Assembly (NCBI RefSeq): GCF_900460245.1
Contig: NZ_UHIP01000001.1
Location: 930,001 to 994,000, forward strand
DNA from: Vibrio fluvialis
GTDB lineage: Bacteria; Pseudomonadota; Gammaproteobacteria; Enterobacterales; Vibrionaceae
Reading direction: 5' to 3'
Length of the DNA: 64,000 bases
The notes under the pieces were generated by a model that searched no databases, was not told the DNA's origin, and saw only the letters and a list, made by a program, of their open reading frames with translations. The position numbers and the translations under genes are program-made. Shown here one piece after another: positions 9,632-19,103 of this stretch (position 1 is the first letter of the stretch; every line of letters begins with the position of its first letter).

Positions 9632-10375
9632 ATGTCAGCAGAAAAAATTATGCGTCTGCCTACGGGCAGTTATCGTCTGCACCGTTTCCCGCCACTGGCT
9701 CAGCCAGTGAAGGCGCCGGACGATCGGTTGCTCGATGACGAGTGGCAGGACACGCAGGTGGATATTCAGCAGCAGCTCGAAGCAGGTTTTCAGCAAGGGT
9801 TGCAGCAGGGCTATGACGAAGGTTTGCGTCAGGGGCTGGAACAGGGCAAGCAACAAGGCATTATTGACGGCCAGAAAGAGGGTTTTCAGAAAGGCTTTGT
9901 CTCCGGTGAACAGTCCGGTAAGCAGCACTTTTTGGAAGCCGCCAAGCCGGTCAACGAACTGTATCAAACCCTGTCGCGCTGGCAGGCGGAACGCGAGCAG
10001 CAGCAGCGTCACATCATTTGTGAGCTGGTGCAGAAAGTCGCACAGCAGGTCATTCGCGCCGAACTGACGCTGATGCCACAGCAGATTTTGTCGCTGGTGG
10101 GTGAAACTCTCGATGCGATGCCGGGCAAAGCGGAAAGTGTGACTGTGCATCTGAATCCGCAGGATCTGGACCGCATTCGCGACATCAATGCCGATCTGCC
10201 GAAGAACTGGAAACTGGTGGCGAACAAAGAGCTGCCCGTGGGTGGTTGCCATCTGGTCACGGACGATGCCGAAGCCGATGCCAGCTGTGACTCACGCCTG
10301 CAAGCGTGCATGGACAATGTGAAACAGCATCTGCTGGATGAAGTCACCGCAGGGCAAGAGGTGGCGGATGAGTAA
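9632..10375 (+). CDS. fliH: Flagellar export regulator FliH (lateral system)
   Basis: The 247-residue protein has the glycine-repeat segment characteristic of FliH (about residues 50-92, with GFQQGLQQGYDEGLRQGLEQ and further GxxxG spacing), followed by a coiled region and the FliH/YscL-type C-domain. FliH is the peripheral stalk that tethers and restrains the FliI ATPase. It overlaps fliI by eight bases when fliI is started at 10368. Confidence 0.92.
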   Translation: MSAEKIMRLPTGSYRLHRFPPLAQPVKAPDDRLLDDEWQDTQVDIQQQLEAGFQQGLQQGYDEGLRQGLEQGKQQGIIDGQKEGFQKGFVSGEQSGKQHFLEAAKPVNELYQTLSRWQAEREQQQRHIICELVQKVAQQVIRAELTLMPQQILSLVGETLDAMPGKAESVTVHLNPQDLDRIRDINADLPKNWKLVANKELPVGGCHLVTDDAEADASCDSRLQACMDNVKQHLLDEVTAGQEVADE

Positions 10376-11714
10376 TCCGCACAGCGGCGGAATGCTGACG
10401 GACCGCCTCAACGATGCCATCGCGTCGCTCGATTCTGTGCCGGTGGCGCGGGTGACCGGGCGACTGGTGAAGGTGAACGGCCTGATGCTGCAAGCAGTGG
10501 GCTGCCGCTTCAAACTCGAACAGCGCTGTCTGGTCGAAACAGCTGAAGGTGACATGATCGAAGCACAAGTGGTCGGTTTTGACCACAATGTCGCTTATTT
10601 AATGCCCATTCGCCGCTTGGGCGGTCTGTTTGCGGGGGCGAAAGTGGTGCCGCTGGAAGGCGACAGCACGGTGCAGCTCAGCAGCCAATGGCTCGGCCGG
10701 GTAGTGAACGGGTTAGGCGAAGCACTTGATGACGGCGCGCCGCTGCGTGGTGGCGACCGCGTGTCGCTCGAACCCAAGCCGATTAACCCGCTCAAACGCC
10801 GCCCGGTGGACACGCCGCTCGACGTCGGAGTCCGCACGATTAATGGCCTGCTGACGGTCGGCAAAGGCCAACGCATCGGCCTGATGGCCGGCAGCGGTGT
10901 GGGTAAAAGTGTGCTGATGGGGATGATCACCCAGAACACCGAAGCGGACGTGATTGTGGTCGGGCTGATTGGGGAACGTGGCCGCGAGGTGCGTGAATTT
11001 ATCGAGCGCAACCTGACTGAACAAGCACGCCGCAAAGCGATTATCATTGCCGCTCCGGCGGATGAGTCGCCACTGATGCGACTGCGCGCGACGCTGCTTT
11101 GCCACCGCGTGGCGGAATATTTTCGCGATCAGGGTAAAGACGTTTTGCTGTTGATGGACTCGCTGACCCGCTATGCGATGGCGCAGCGTGAAATTGCCTT
11201 GTCCCTTGGCGAACCGCCTGCATCGCGCGGGTATCCGCCGTCGGTATTCAGCGTGTTGCCGCAACTGCTTGAACGCGCGGGCAACAGCGATAACCCGGAT
11301 GGCAGCCTGAGCGCGATTTATACGGTACTGGCCGAAGGCGACGATCAGCAAGATCCGGTCGCCGATTCAGCGCGCGCGATTCTCGATGGTCACGTGGTGC
11401 TGTCACGTCAGTTGGCCGAACAGGGGCACTATCCGGCGATTGATGTCAACGCCTCGATCAGCCGCTGTATGTCGGCGGTGACACCGGAGGCGCACGTCAC
11501 GGTCGCCAATCAGTTTCGTCAGCTTTACGCCAACTATTTGCAGGTCAAAGAGCTGCTGCCGCTCGGCGGTTACCAGCCGGGGCAGGATGCGGAGCTGGAT
11601 CGCGCCGTCGCTATGTATCCTCATCTCAAAGCATTTCTGCAACAGTCGGCCAAAGAACGTGTCGATTACACCGCAAGCCTGACCCAACTGGCTCAGCTGT
11701 TTCAAATGCCGTGA
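10368..11714 (+). CDS. fliI: Flagellar export ATPase FliI (lateral system)
   Basis: FliI energises unfolding and entry of export substrates. The Walker A motif GLMAGSGVGKSVLMG and the F1-beta-like core (GLIGERGREVREFIE; VLLLMDSLTRYAMAQREIAL; GEPPASRGYPPSVFS) are intact. I prefer the ATG at 10368 (MSNPHSGGMLTDRL) over one at 10338, because an AGAGGTGG ribosome-binding site precedes it and it overlaps the fliH stop. Length (448 residues) is normal. Confidence 0.94.
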   Translation: MSNPHSGGMLTDRLNDAIASLDSVPVARVTGRLVKVNGLMLQAVGCRFKLEQRCLVETAEGDMIEAQVVGFDHNVAYLMPIRRLGGLFAGAKVVPLEGDSTVQLSSQWLGRVVNGLGEALDDGAPLRGGDRVSLEPKPINPLKRRPVDTPLDVGVRTINGLLTVGKGQRIGLMAGSGVGKSVLMGMITQNTEADVIVVGLIGERGREVREFIERNLTEQARRKAIIIAAPADESPLMRLRATLLCHRVAEYFRDQGKDVLLLMDSLTRYAMAQREIALSLGEPPASRGYPPSVFSVLPQLLERAGNSDNPDGSLSAIYTVLAEGDDQQDPVADSARAILDGHVVLSRQLAEQGHYPAIDVNASISRCMSAVTPEAHVTVANQFRQLYANYLQVKELLPLGGYQPGQDAELDRAVAMYPHLKAFLQQSAKERVDYTASLTQLAQLFQMP

Positions 11715-11722
11715 GATAAGCC

Positions 11723-12163
11723 ATGAAAGAGAAGATTCGCGCCGTCGGCAAACTGCAACAGGTCGAAGAGAAAACCCGCGACCGCATCGGGCAGCAGCTC
11801 GATTCGATGCGCCAGCGGCATCAATATCTGCAAGCGCAGCTCGATCAATTGGCGAGTCTTAAATCCAGCGCTGGCGATTCAACGCTGCACGCGCCAACGC
11901 TCAACAGTGCGCTGCTGATGAACCTCAATCGTGTCGACCACATGCTGCAAAAACTGCTGCGTCACCATGAGCAGGAACAAGCGGTGATGGAGGCGCAGTG
12001 TCATTCGGTGCAGCAGGTGCTGGAGAGTAAACACGCGCGGGTCAAAGGGTTGGAACAGGTGCTGGAGCGCTGGCGCAAAAAGCAGGCTTTTGAGCGCGCG
12101 CGCAAAGAGCAGAAGCAGATCGAAGATATCCTCAATGCGCGCCATCGTAAGCGCGCATTGTGA
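11723..12163 (+). CDS. fliJ: Flagellar export chaperone FliJ (lateral system)
   Basis: The 146-residue, highly charged, almost entirely helical protein has two long coiled-coil arms (for example KLQQVEEKTRDRIGQQLDSM and KQAFERARKEQKQIEDIL). This is the FliJ fold that sits in the FliI hexamer like the gamma subunit of F1. It follows fliI by eight bases and is the last gene of this flagellar block; a convergent gene ends 25 bp further on. Confidence 0.88.
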   Translation: MKEKIRAVGKLQQVEEKTRDRIGQQLDSMRQRHQYLQAQLDQLASLKSSAGDSTLHAPTLNSALLMNLNRVDHMLQKLLRHHEQEQAVMEAQCHSVQQVLESKHARVKGLEQVLERWRKKQAFERARKEQKQIEDILNARHRKRAL

Positions 12164-12188
12164 CTCGAACGGGGCGGCGAACGGGAGC

Positions 12189-13256
12189 TTACGCCAGTTC
12201 GCCGGTGGCCTGAAACGTTTCCAGCTTGGCCAGATACGGTGACAGATCGGCGATATTCTCCGCCAGCCAGGCTGGGTTGTAGTAGGTATCCAGATAACGC
12301 TCACCACTGTCGCACAGCAGCGTCACAATAGAGCCGGTTTCTCCGCGGCGTTTCATCTCACTCGCCAGTTGCAGCGCGCCATACAGGTTGGTGCCCGTGG
12401 AGGCGCCTGCTTTACGGCCGAGAATTTTTTCCAGCCATTGAATGGTCGCAATGCTTGCTGCATCCGGCACCACACGCATCTCATCCACCACATTCGGAAT
12501 AAAGCTTGGCTCAACACGAGGGCGGCCAATGCCTTCAATTTTGCTTCCGCACTTGAGTGTCAGGTTCGGATTGCGGGTTTGGTAAAAATCGTAAAACACC
12601 GAATTCTCCGGATCGACCACACACAGCTTGGTGTTGTGCTGCTGATAGCGAATAAAGCGGCCAATGGTTGCTGACGTGCCGCCCGTTCCCGGGCTCATTA
12701 CGATCCAGCTCGGGATCGGGTGATCTTCCATCTTCATCTGATGAAAAATGCTGTCGGCGATATTGCTGTTACCACGCCAGTCGGTGGCGCGCTCGGCGTA
12801 GGTGAATTGGTCCATGTAATGACCATTCAGCTCTTTGGCCAGACGGCGCGACTCGTCATAAATCTGATCGGAGCGGTCGACCAAATGGGCTTTGCCGCCG
12901 TAAAACTCAATCTGCTCAATCTTCTTACGCGCGGTGCATTTAGGCATCACGGCAATAAATGGCAGACCGAGCAGGCGCGCAAAGTACGCTTCAGACACTG
13001 CGGTGCTGCCGGAAGACGATTCGATGATCGGTGTGTCCGGACCAACCCAGCCGTTACAAATGGCGTAGAGAAACAGTGAACGCGCCAAACGGTGTTTGAG
13101 CGAACCGGTCGGGTGGGTACTTTCATCTTTCAGATAGATGTCGAGGCCAGCCACGCACGGCAGGTCGAGTTTAATCAGGTGCGTGTCGGCAGAGCGTTGA
13201 AAGTCGGCTTCAATTTTGCGAATCGCGCTGTTAATCCATTGATGGTCGGTGCACAT
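12189..13256 (-). CDS. PLP-dependent cysteine-synthase-family enzyme
   Basis: Fold-type II PLP enzyme. The lysine that binds PLP sits in the segment [15 protein letters not shown], followed by [19 protein letters not shown] and the phosphate loop [14 protein letters not shown]. Family members make or degrade cysteine (cysteine synthase, cystathionine beta-synthase, cysteine desulfhydrase); this branch cannot be fixed further by eye. The start at 13256 (MCTDHQ) has GGAGAG six bases upstream, better than the ATG at 13268 or the longer reading frame to 13463. It is divergent from an Lrp-type regulator, as in cysteine-detoxification pairs such as DecR with its target; that role is inference. Confidence 0.82.
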   Translation of the reverse strand: MCTDHQWINSAIRKIEADFQRSADTHLIKLDLPCVAGLDIYLKDESTHPTGSLKHRLARSLFLYAICNGWVGPDTPIIESSSGSTAVSEAYFARLLGLPFIAVMPKCTARKKIEQIEFYGGKAHLVDRSDQIYDESRRLAKELNGHYMDQFTYAERATDWRGNSNIADSIFHQMKMEDHPIPSWIVMSPGTGGTSATIGRFIRYQQHNTKLCVVDPENSVFYDFYQTRNPNLTLKCGSKIEGIGRPRVEPSFIPNVVDEMRVVPDAASIATIQWLEKILGRKAGASTGTNLYGALQLASEMKRRGETGSIVTLLCDSGERYLDTYYNPAWLAENIADLSPYLAKLETFQATGELA

Positions 13257-13426
13257 AGGTCTCTCCATGAGCGTGAATCCCAAACCCAGCGAAAGGTCGC
13301 ACAACGTTTGGGAAAAGTGAATTCGGTATGGGAATAATTTAGCTGTAAGAGGAGAGAAAAACTTTGCTAATTTGCCTGTTGTTTTGTAGGTTTGGAGAAT
13401 AATTTTCTCCCGAATGGGGTTAAAAA

Positions 13427-13885
13427 ATGCAACTCGACAAAATTGATCGTCAGATCTTGGCAATTTTGCAAAAGGACAGCACGGTGTCGCTCAACGATTT
13501 GGCGGAAGCGGTCAATCTCACCACCACGCCTTGCTGGAAGCGACTGAAAAAGCTGGAAGAATCCGGCATTCTCAGCAAACGGGTCGCGCTGCTTGATCCG
13601 GAAAAACTCGACTTGTCCTTTATCGCCTTTGTGATGGTCAAAACCAGCGACCATTCGCACGAGTGGTATCGCCGTTTTGTGGCGACGGTGGATGAATACC
13701 CGGAAGTGATGGAGTTCTACCGTATGGCGGGGGAGTACGATTACATGATGAAAGTGCTGGTCAAAGACATGAAGCACTTTGACCAGTTTTACAAAAAGCT
13801 GGTGAACAGCGTTGGCGGGCTGAATAACGTCACATCGACCTTTGCGATGGAATCGCTCAAGTACACCACCGAGCTACCGCTTTGA
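13427..13885 (+). CDS. Lrp/AsnC-family transcriptional regulator
   Basis: The 152-residue product has the Lrp N-terminal helix-turn-helix ([37 protein letters not shown]) and a C-terminal RAM ligand-binding domain ([19 protein letters not shown]). It most resembles the DecR/YbaO branch that senses cysteine, which fits the divergent PLP enzyme. The 170-bp gap between the two starts would hold their shared operators. The DecR equivalence is an inference from context. Confidence 0.85.
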   Translation: MQLDKIDRQILAILQKDSTVSLNDLAEAVNLTTTPCWKRLKKLEESGILSKRVALLDPEKLDLSFIAFVMVKTSDHSHEWYRRFVATVDEYPEVMEFYRMAGEYDYMMKVLVKDMKHFDQFYKKLVNSVGGLNNVTSTFAMESLKYTTELPL

Positions 13886-13888
13886 CGC

Positions 13889-13931
13889 TCAACGACCTGA
13901 TACCAGCGGTGAAGCGATATCAGGTCGTTGA
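13889..13931 (+). terminator. Long hairpin downstream of the Lrp-type gene
   Basis: A perfect 14-bp inverted repeat (TCAACGACCTGATA at 13889-13902 and its complement at 13918-13931) with a 15-nt loop begins four bases after the stop codon of the regulator. There is no following T run, so it may be an mRNA-end stabiliser or a bidirectional barrier to the convergent small gene rather than a classical terminator. Confidence 0.55.
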
Positions 13932-13946
13932 AGCTATGGCTGGTGT

Positions 13947-14060
13947 TTAGCCGAACAGCCAAGCGAGCAGCAAAACTAAGGCCAGCAGTACCGCGAATGC
14001 TTTGAGTAGCGGTTTGATGTCCGTGCTGCCGCCATTGGGTGGTTGATTACAGCATCCCAT
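13947..14060 (-). CDS. 37-residue membrane peptide with an N-terminal Cys pair
   Basis: A small gene with a very strong ribosome-binding site (AGGAGGGG, six bases before the ATG at 14060). The product starts MGCCNQPPNGGSTDIKP and then has one predicted membrane helix (LLKAFAVLLALVLLLAWLFG) reaching the C-terminus. A Cys-Cys pair right after Met-Gly could bind metal or be modified. No family is recognised. It lies convergent to the Lrp-type gene and upstream of tesB on the same strand with its own leader. Confidence 0.72.
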   Translation of the reverse strand: MGCCNQPPNGGSTDIKPLLKAFAVLLALVLLLAWLFG

Positions 14061-14139
14061 AATGTCCCCTCCTGAGTGAATGTCGGTAGCACTGTAAAGC
14101 CTGACCTTGGGTGAAGGTAAAGCGTCGCTGCGAAAAAAC

Positions 14140-15003
14140 TCAGGCGTTTTTAAACCGCATCACGCCTTCTTGCACCGCTGTGGCGACCAGGTGGCCTTCA
14201 CGGTTGTAGATTTCCCCGCGCACTAAGCCGCGTGTGTTGCTGGCGGTCGGGCTTTCAATCACATACAGCAACCATTCGTCCATTTTGAACGGACGATGGA
14301 ACCAAATCGAATGGTCGATGGTGGCGACCTGAAAATTGGGCGTCATCAGCGTCACTTCATGCGGGTGCAGCGCCGTTACCAGAAATCCCCAGTCTGAGGC
14401 GTAACCCAGCAGGTATTGGTGAATGAGCTGATTGTCTGGCATCTCGCCGTTGGCGCGGATCCACAGGTACTGTTTCGGTTCGGCCTTTTGTGGTTTGAGC
14501 GGATTGATAACGGTCACCGGACGCATCTCAATCGGCTTTTCACCGCAGAACACTTTCTTCACTTTTTCTGGCAGCAGATGAGCAATTTGCGCCGCCAGTT
14601 CGGATTCTGACGCAAAGTTTTCCGGCCCAGGAACGTCCGGCATGGTTTTTTGATGCTCAAAGCCCGGCGCTTCACCGTGGTAAGACGCGGTGAGGTAGAA
14701 AATAGGGCGGCCGTTTTGAATCGCTTTCACGCGGCGCGTGCTGAAACTGCGGCCATCGCGCAGGTTTTCAACATCGTAGATGATCGGTTTTTCAGGATCG
14801 CCAGGGTAGAGGAAGTAACTGTGAAAAGAGTGCACGGTACGGTCAGATTCAACCGTGTAGCGCGCTGCGGACAGTGCCTGACCGATCACTTGGCCGCCAT
14901 ACACCTGCGGTAAGCCGAGGTTTTCGCTTTCGCCGCGGTAGAGACCCTCTTCCAGTTTTTCTAGCTGCAGCAAGCTCAGCAGCTCTTTTAATGGTTTGCT
15001 CAT
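14140..15003 (-). CDS. tesB: Acyl-CoA thioesterase II
   Basis: The 287-residue double-hotdog thioesterase hydrolyses medium- and long-chain acyl-CoA to free fatty acid and CoA. Motifs of TesB are visible: [20 protein letters not shown] at the N-terminus, the catalytic Asp in [14 protein letters not shown], and the Thr/Gln elements in [14 protein letters not shown] and [10 protein letters not shown]. The neighbours ybaY, atl and ffs keep the order seen around tesB in E. coli. Confidence 0.95.
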   Translation of the reverse strand: MSKPLKELLSLLQLEKLEEGLYRGESENLGLPQVYGGQVIGQALSAARYTVESDRTVHSFHSYFLYPGDPEKPIIYDVENLRDGRSFSTRRVKAIQNGRPIFYLTASYHGEAPGFEHQKTMPDVPGPENFASESELAAQIAHLLPEKVKKVFCGEKPIEMRPVTVINPLKPQKAEPKQYLWIRANGEMPDNQLIHQYLLGYASDWGFLVTALHPHEVTLMTPNFQVATIDHSIWFHRPFKMDEWLLYVIESPTASNTRGLVRGEIYNREGHLVATAVQEGVMRFKNA

Positions 15004-15141
15004 GGCTCCTCACCTGATTGGTTATGTTCGTTGTTATTTTGTGAGTTACGTCAAATAACTGTCAAGACCAACTGAGGGTCATAGCAGTTTATGAAACGGA
15101 TCTTATAATAGCTGCGATTACCTTAATTCAAGTGAGGCACT

Positions 15142-15588
15142 ATGAAAAAGGCACTACTTCTGGCGTCATCGGTTCTGTTAGGTTCGGTACTGGTGGGTTG
15201 CCAGACTTCTGAGGACTCAACGACCATGACACAAACCACACCCGCAGCCATGAAGACGGTAACGGGTACTCTCGCGTATCGTGAGCGCATTGCGCTGCCA
15301 GAAAATGCGGTGGTGACAGTGACGCTGCAAGACGTTTCTCTGATGGATGCGCCAGCGAAAGTGATCGCGACTCAAACTTTTGAGACGAAAGGCAAGCAAG
15401 TTCCGTTTGCGTTTGAACTGGCATACGACAGCGCCCAAATCGACGCGCGTCATACCTACAGTGTCAGCGCTCGTATCGAGTTGAACGGAAAACTGCGCTT
15501 TATCACCGATACCCATTACGGTGTGATTACTGATGATAATAACACTAACCAGGTTGATTTGAAGCTGGTTGGCGTTAGCGCAAACTAA
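15142..15588 (+). CDS. ybaY: YbaY-family outer-membrane lipoprotein
   Basis: The 148-residue product has a lipoprotein signal peptide ending LLGSVLVGC, with the lipid-modified Cys at residue 20. A single beta-sandwich domain follows (VTGTLAYRERIALPENAVVT through YSVSARIELNGKL). This matches the YbaY family. It is divergent from tesB and convergent with atl, exactly as in enterobacteria. The function of YbaY is not established. A perfect bidirectional terminator follows. Confidence 0.88.
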   Translation: MKKALLLASSVLLGSVLVGCQTSEDSTTMTQTTPAAMKTVTGTLAYRERIALPENAVVTVTLQDVSLMDAPAKVIATQTFETKGKQVPFAFELAYDSAQIDARHTYSVSARIELNGKLRFITDTHYGVITDDNNTNQVDLKLVGVSAN

Positions 15589-15613
15589 TGCTTTGAGAGT
15601 GACGATAAAAAGC

Positions 15614-15636
15614 AATGGCAGCCTAAGGCTGCCATT
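15614..15636. terminator. Bidirectional terminator between ybaY and atl
   Basis: A perfect 10-bp stem AATGGCAGCC / GGCTGCCATT with a TAA loop, flanked by AAAA on one side and TTTG on the other. The atl stop codon (15623-15625) lies inside the stem. It serves the two convergent genes. Confidence 0.85.
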
Positions 15637-15925
15637 TGTATATTCTGAGTGAGATCTTTCCCTGACTGCTCACGGCTATCCCTTCCGCGACCAATCGTTC
15701 CCGCTGCCTGTCCCAATCAGGGCCGGTTAACGAAATCTCCCCTTTACTGTTGATGACCCGAAACCAAGGCAGTTTGCTGTCTTTGGGCAAGTTTCCCAGC
15801 GCTTTGCCAACGTGGCGCGCATAACCGGGATAACCCGCCATACGTGCTATTTCGCCGTAGGTCGAAACTTTCCCGTGTGGGATTTGGTGAATGACAGCAA
15901 AGATCTGTGCCAGAAATTGGTCCAT
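15623..15925 (-). CDS. atl: Alkyltransferase-like protein (Atl/YbaZ)
   Basis: A 100-residue MGMT-family protein. The alkyl-acceptor motif PCHRV of true O6-alkylguanine transferases reads PWFRV here (about residues 53-57), with Trp in place of the reactive Cys. That change defines Atl proteins, which bind O6-alkylguanine in DNA and hand it to nucleotide excision repair. The helix-turn-helix with STYGEIARMAGYPGYARHVG is intact. The tesB-ybaY-atl order supports the assignment. Confidence 0.93.
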   Translation of the reverse strand: MDQFLAQIFAVIHQIPHGKVSTYGEIARMAGYPGYARHVGKALGNLPKDSKLPWFRVINSKGEISLTGPDWDRQRERLVAEGIAVSSQGKISLRIYKWQP

Positions 15926-15978
15926 AATGACAGTGTCCTAGTTCAATTGTTACCACGGATAGGTATAAGGAGCTGGAA

Positions 15979-16716
15979 TTGGTATTCTCCGCTTTTCAAT
16001 TTGTAATCACAACGTTATTGGTGATGGTGTGTGCCCGGGCGCTCGGTCTGAGCGAGGGCGATGTTCCATTCATCACTTTCGTCATCCCTGCTCTGTGGAT
16101 ACTGCCGCGCGGTGGGATCACGGGTTTCGTGTTGCTGGCGGGGATGGCCGCGTACGGCATTACGCTTCCTTATCAGCCAGCCTCGCTCTCGGTCAGTATG
16201 TGGGTACTGTTCCCGATGATGATGGTAGCGTTTTCACGCGGCAGCAATAAAGGCATCATGGCGATCAGCGCGCTTATCGTGATCACGTTGCAAGTCGGCA
16301 TTATGGTGACGCAAGCGGCGGGTAAATTAGACGGTGAACCTTGGATGACGGTTGTGCAGCTTGCGGCGGTGGTCGCTATCTGGTGGGCGGCATCGAGTTG
16401 GAAACCGAGTCATAGCCATAGCTGGTGGGCATTGGGGCTGATTATCCCGTTATGGGTAGCGGGGCTGACGTTTGCTGCAGTGATTGCGCTGTGCCTGACC
16501 GGGCTGGTGGCTGTGATGGAGAGCCTGTCACAAGTTAAATCGTTTAGCTGGAGTAAGCTTTTGTGCTGGACTCTGCCTTCCGTCAGCTTCATGGCGGTGG
16601 TGCTATCGCCAGACATCGACGTGCCCAAACCTGTGTTCGTGGTGTGGATCTGCTTGCTGACGACGGCCTGGATGACCGACTACATTCTCAAAAATACCGA
16701 AGAGCAGCCATTGTAA
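15979..16716 (+). CDS. Polytopic inner-membrane protein of unknown function
   Basis: The 245-residue product has about seven to eight hydrophobic segments (for example FVITTLLVMVCARALGL, WVLFPMMMVAFS and SVSFMAVVLS) and no catalytic motif I can recognise. The TTG at 15979 is chosen because AAGGAG stands six bases upstream and no suitable ATG precedes the first membrane segment. It is divergent from atl. Vibrio-type conserved membrane protein; function unknown. Confidence 0.7.
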   Translation: MVFSAFQFVITTLLVMVCARALGLSEGDVPFITFVIPALWILPRGGITGFVLLAGMAAYGITLPYQPASLSVSMWVLFPMMMVAFSRGSNKGIMAISALIVITLQVGIMVTQAAGKLDGEPWMTVVQLAAVVAIWWAASSWKPSHSHSWWALGLIIPLWVAGLTFAAVIALCLTGLVAVMESLSQVKSFSWSKLLCWTLPSVSFMAVVLSPDIDVPKPVFVVWICLLTTAWMTDYILKNTEEQPL

Positions 16717-16845
16717 ACGTATGCACAGAAAATCGAATCCAGTGCAAACTTATGAAGGTCATTGAAATAAGTCCTTATGCATACGCGCTGAGATTCGCTA
16801 TTATCAGCAATTACTAAAATTACAATTCTATAAAAAACAACGTCA

Positions 16846-18870
16846 ATGTTCAAAATGCTAGCAGTTCGGGGCTGGATGTTGCTGTTACTGTATTGTTTCG
16901 CAGTACCCGCACATGCCGAGCCACCACATAACGAACAACCTTATTTAGTCGCGACTGAAGCGGACGACGTCGTCACACGTGTGTTGTTCGACGCCATTGC
17001 CTACCAATTCAATATCGACATTCAGTACGTCAACTACCCAAGTTTTGATGCGATTTTAAAATCGGTGGAGTCGGGTGAAAGCGATTTTGCCGCCAACGTC
17101 ACCTATACGGAAGCGCGCGCGAAGCGGTTTGATTACTCGGCACCCACCAATATCGAATATACCTATCTCTACAGCTATACCAATGCCACATTGGACGAAA
17201 TCAAGCGTATCGGCGTGCCGAAAGGGACGATTTATGGTGAGCTGATTCGGGAGAACTACCCACACCTCATACAAGTGGAATACGATGGTTTCAGCGAAGC
17301 GAAAGTGCTGCTGGAAAGTGCGCAAGTTGATGGTGTGGTCGATGCGATCAACCAACTCAAACCGATGTTAACGCGCGGCCTCGACGCTCAGCTGCTGAAT
17401 GATCGCATTTCGATTCAACCTGTCTCGCTGATTGTTCCGAAAGGCAAACATGGTGAACTGCTGCATGAGTTCGAGACATTCATTCACTCAGCCAAAGTGC
17501 AAAAATTGCTGCGTGAATCGATTCAGAAATATCAGTTCGACATCCGTAAACAGGCGCTGCGTCAGGCGGTCATCGACAGCGGCGTCAACCAGCAACGTCC
17601 GTTGCAGGTGAAGCTTGAAAACCTGACTCAGTTTGCCAGATACGGCAATGATGGGTCAGTGAAAGGCATCAGTGCAGACGTAGTATTCCAAGCGTGTGAC
17701 ATCTTGCTGCTTAAGTGCGATTTGGTCAGCGCCGCGGATGAAACCTGGGAGAGTATGTTCACTGACATTCAGGACAAGCACATCGATATCATTGCGCCGA
17801 TTTCCATATCTGAGCAGCGTAAAAAAATGGTCTATTTCAGCGAGAGCTATTACCACCCGCAAGCGGTGATGGTGAAATGCGAAGGCTATAAAGACAACGT
17901 GTACAGCAATGTCTCGGAACTGGTCGTGGAGCGCATCGGCGTGATCAAAGATGACTTCTTTGAAGAGCTGATGCAGCGCATGCTGCCTAACAAAGCGCTG
18001 ATCACCTTCTCTAATCAGGAAGAGCAGATTCAGGCATTGCTCGATAAGCAAGTCGACTACATCGTGCTGAGTAAGGCGAACTTTAACCAGATTTTGCGTG
18101 ATGCGGATTCACTGTTGCCAATCGTGGAAGATTCGATGATCGGCAGTTTCTATGCCTACGATATTGCGATTGGTTTCCCTAAGAACCAAGTCGGCGCGGC
18201 GCTGGCACCGCTGTTTACGCGCGCAATCAAAATTATCGATACCCAGAAAATCATCAAAAAATACGATTATCAACCGGACTGGCGTGCAACACTATTGACG
18301 GAAAAGCGCTTCGCTCGTCATAGCCAGTGGCTGTTTATCTTACTGGTGCTGTTTTTGTTGAGCGTGGCGCTGTATCTGAATTTTCAGTCCAACACCGATA
18401 ATCTCACCAAACTGCGTAACCGCCGTTCGTTGTACCGCCGTTTCCGCCGCGGTTTACCGGGTAAAACCACGTTGGTGTATCTGGATATGAATCAGTTCAA
18501 GCCGATTAACGATAACTACGGCCATGAAATTGGCGACAAAGTTCTCAAGCAGTTAGCCGCACGGATCAATCAGGTGTGGAAAGGAAAATCGTACCGCATC
18601 GGGGGCGACGAATTCATTCTGGTTGGTGAAGCGCGCGGGGACGAGTTACAAGCCATTATTGATCAGCTACAAAGCTTCCTGTTTATCTGTACCGAGCGTG
18701 ATGTCAGCTTTGATGTGACGGTGGCTGTGGGGATCTCTACTGAGCGTGAACGCTATATGTCGCTGCAGGAAGTCCTGCATCAAACGGATATCGCTATGTA
18801 TCAGGAGAAACGCAAACGCCCGCTGGCAAAAGCGGAACGTCCGGCTAAAGAGCCGATGGAAGTGAAATAA
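16846..18870 (+). CDS. Membrane diguanylate cyclase with two substrate-binding sensor domains
   Basis: The 674-residue protein has a signal peptide (cleaved near AVPAHAEP), two tandem periplasmic solute-binding-type domains (about 30-245 and 250-475), one membrane helix (about 488-505) and a C-terminal GGDEF domain. The active-site motif is RIGGDEF with the metal-binding YLDMNQF upstream, so synthesis of cyclic di-GMP is expected. The inhibitory-site RxxD is not obvious. Such sensors usually read amino acids or other small ligands. It is followed by ffs on the same strand but is not functionally linked to it. Confidence 0.88.
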   Translation: MFKMLAVRGWMLLLLYCFAVPAHAEPPHNEQPYLVATEADDVVTRVLFDAIAYQFNIDIQYVNYPSFDAILKSVESGESDFAANVTYTEARAKRFDYSAPTNIEYTYLYSYTNATLDEIKRIGVPKGTIYGELIRENYPHLIQVEYDGFSEAKVLLESAQVDGVVDAINQLKPMLTRGLDAQLLNDRISIQPVSLIVPKGKHGELLHEFETFIHSAKVQKLLRESIQKYQFDIRKQALRQAVIDSGVNQQRPLQVKLENLTQFARYGNDGSVKGISADVVFQACDILLLKCDLVSAADETWESMFTDIQDKHIDIIAPISISEQRKKMVYFSESYYHPQAVMVKCEGYKDNVYSNVSELVVERIGVIKDDFFEELMQRMLPNKALITFSNQEEQIQALLDKQVDYIVLSKANFNQILRDADSLLPIVEDSMIGSFYAYDIAIGFPKNQVGAALAPLFTRAIKIIDTQKIIKKYDYQPDWRATLLTEKRFARHSQWLFILLVLFLLSVALYLNFQSNTDNLTKLRNRRSLYRRFRRGLPGKTTLVYLDMNQFKPINDNYGHEIGDKVLKQLAARINQVWKGKSYRIGGDEFILVGEARGDELQAIIDQLQSFLFICTERDVSFDVTVAVGISTERERYMSLQEVLHQTDIAMYQEKRKRPLAKAERPAKEPMEVK

Positions 18871-18930
18871 ACAAATTGCTCAAATGGTGGGCAGTTGAAG
18901 GTAAATCAATGCTTTTCGCCCGATTTGGGG

Positions 18931-18959
18931 TTGCAATAGCGGGGGCGATACCGGATAAT
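18931..18959 (+). promoter_or_regulatory. Promoter of ffs
   Basis: TTGCAA (18931-18936), 17 bp, GATAAT (18954-18959): a near-consensus sigma-70 promoter with a GC-rich stretch in the spacer. It would start a precursor near 18966, about 30 nt before the mature 5' end, consistent with RNase P trimming of 4.5S RNA known in E. coli. Confidence 0.75.
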
Positions 18960-18996
18960 CCTCACCACTCTTCGGCAGCAAGCTGAAGTGACCTAT

Positions 18997-19103
18997 GGGG
19001 GCCCTGGTCCTCCCGCAACACTAGTTCGTGAATCTGGTCAGGTCCGGAAGGAAGCAGCCACAGCGAATGACGTGTGTGCCGGGATGTGGCTGGGGCTTCC
19101 ACC
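18997..19103 (+). ncRNA. ffs: Signal recognition particle 4.5S RNA
   Basis: The universally conserved SRP apical loop GTCAGGTCCGGAAGGAAGCA is present at 19037-19056, with the returning strand GTGTGCCGGGATG downstream. The 5' end GGGGGCCC pairs with GGGGCTTCC near the 3' end using G-U pairs. The RNA binds Ffh to target nascent membrane proteins. The transposon begins five bases beyond its 3' end, so the mature RNA is left intact while its native terminator is displaced. ffs is one of the recognised attachment sites of I-F3 Tn7-like elements. Confidence 0.97.
19040..19059 (+). other. Attachment protospacer in ffs for the element's own guide RNA
   Basis: The sequence AGGTCCGGAAGGAAGCAGCC matches the last spacer of the CRISPR array (34143-34162, AGATCAGGAAGTAAGCAACC) at 16 of 20 positions. 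Mismatches are at 3, 6, 12 and 18; positions 6, 12 and 18 are the bases flipped out in type I crRNA-DNA hybrids. The dinucleotide on the 5' side is TC. Exactly 49 bp (19060-19108) separate the end of the match from the first transposon base, the distance known for I-F3 integration. Confidence 0.88.
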
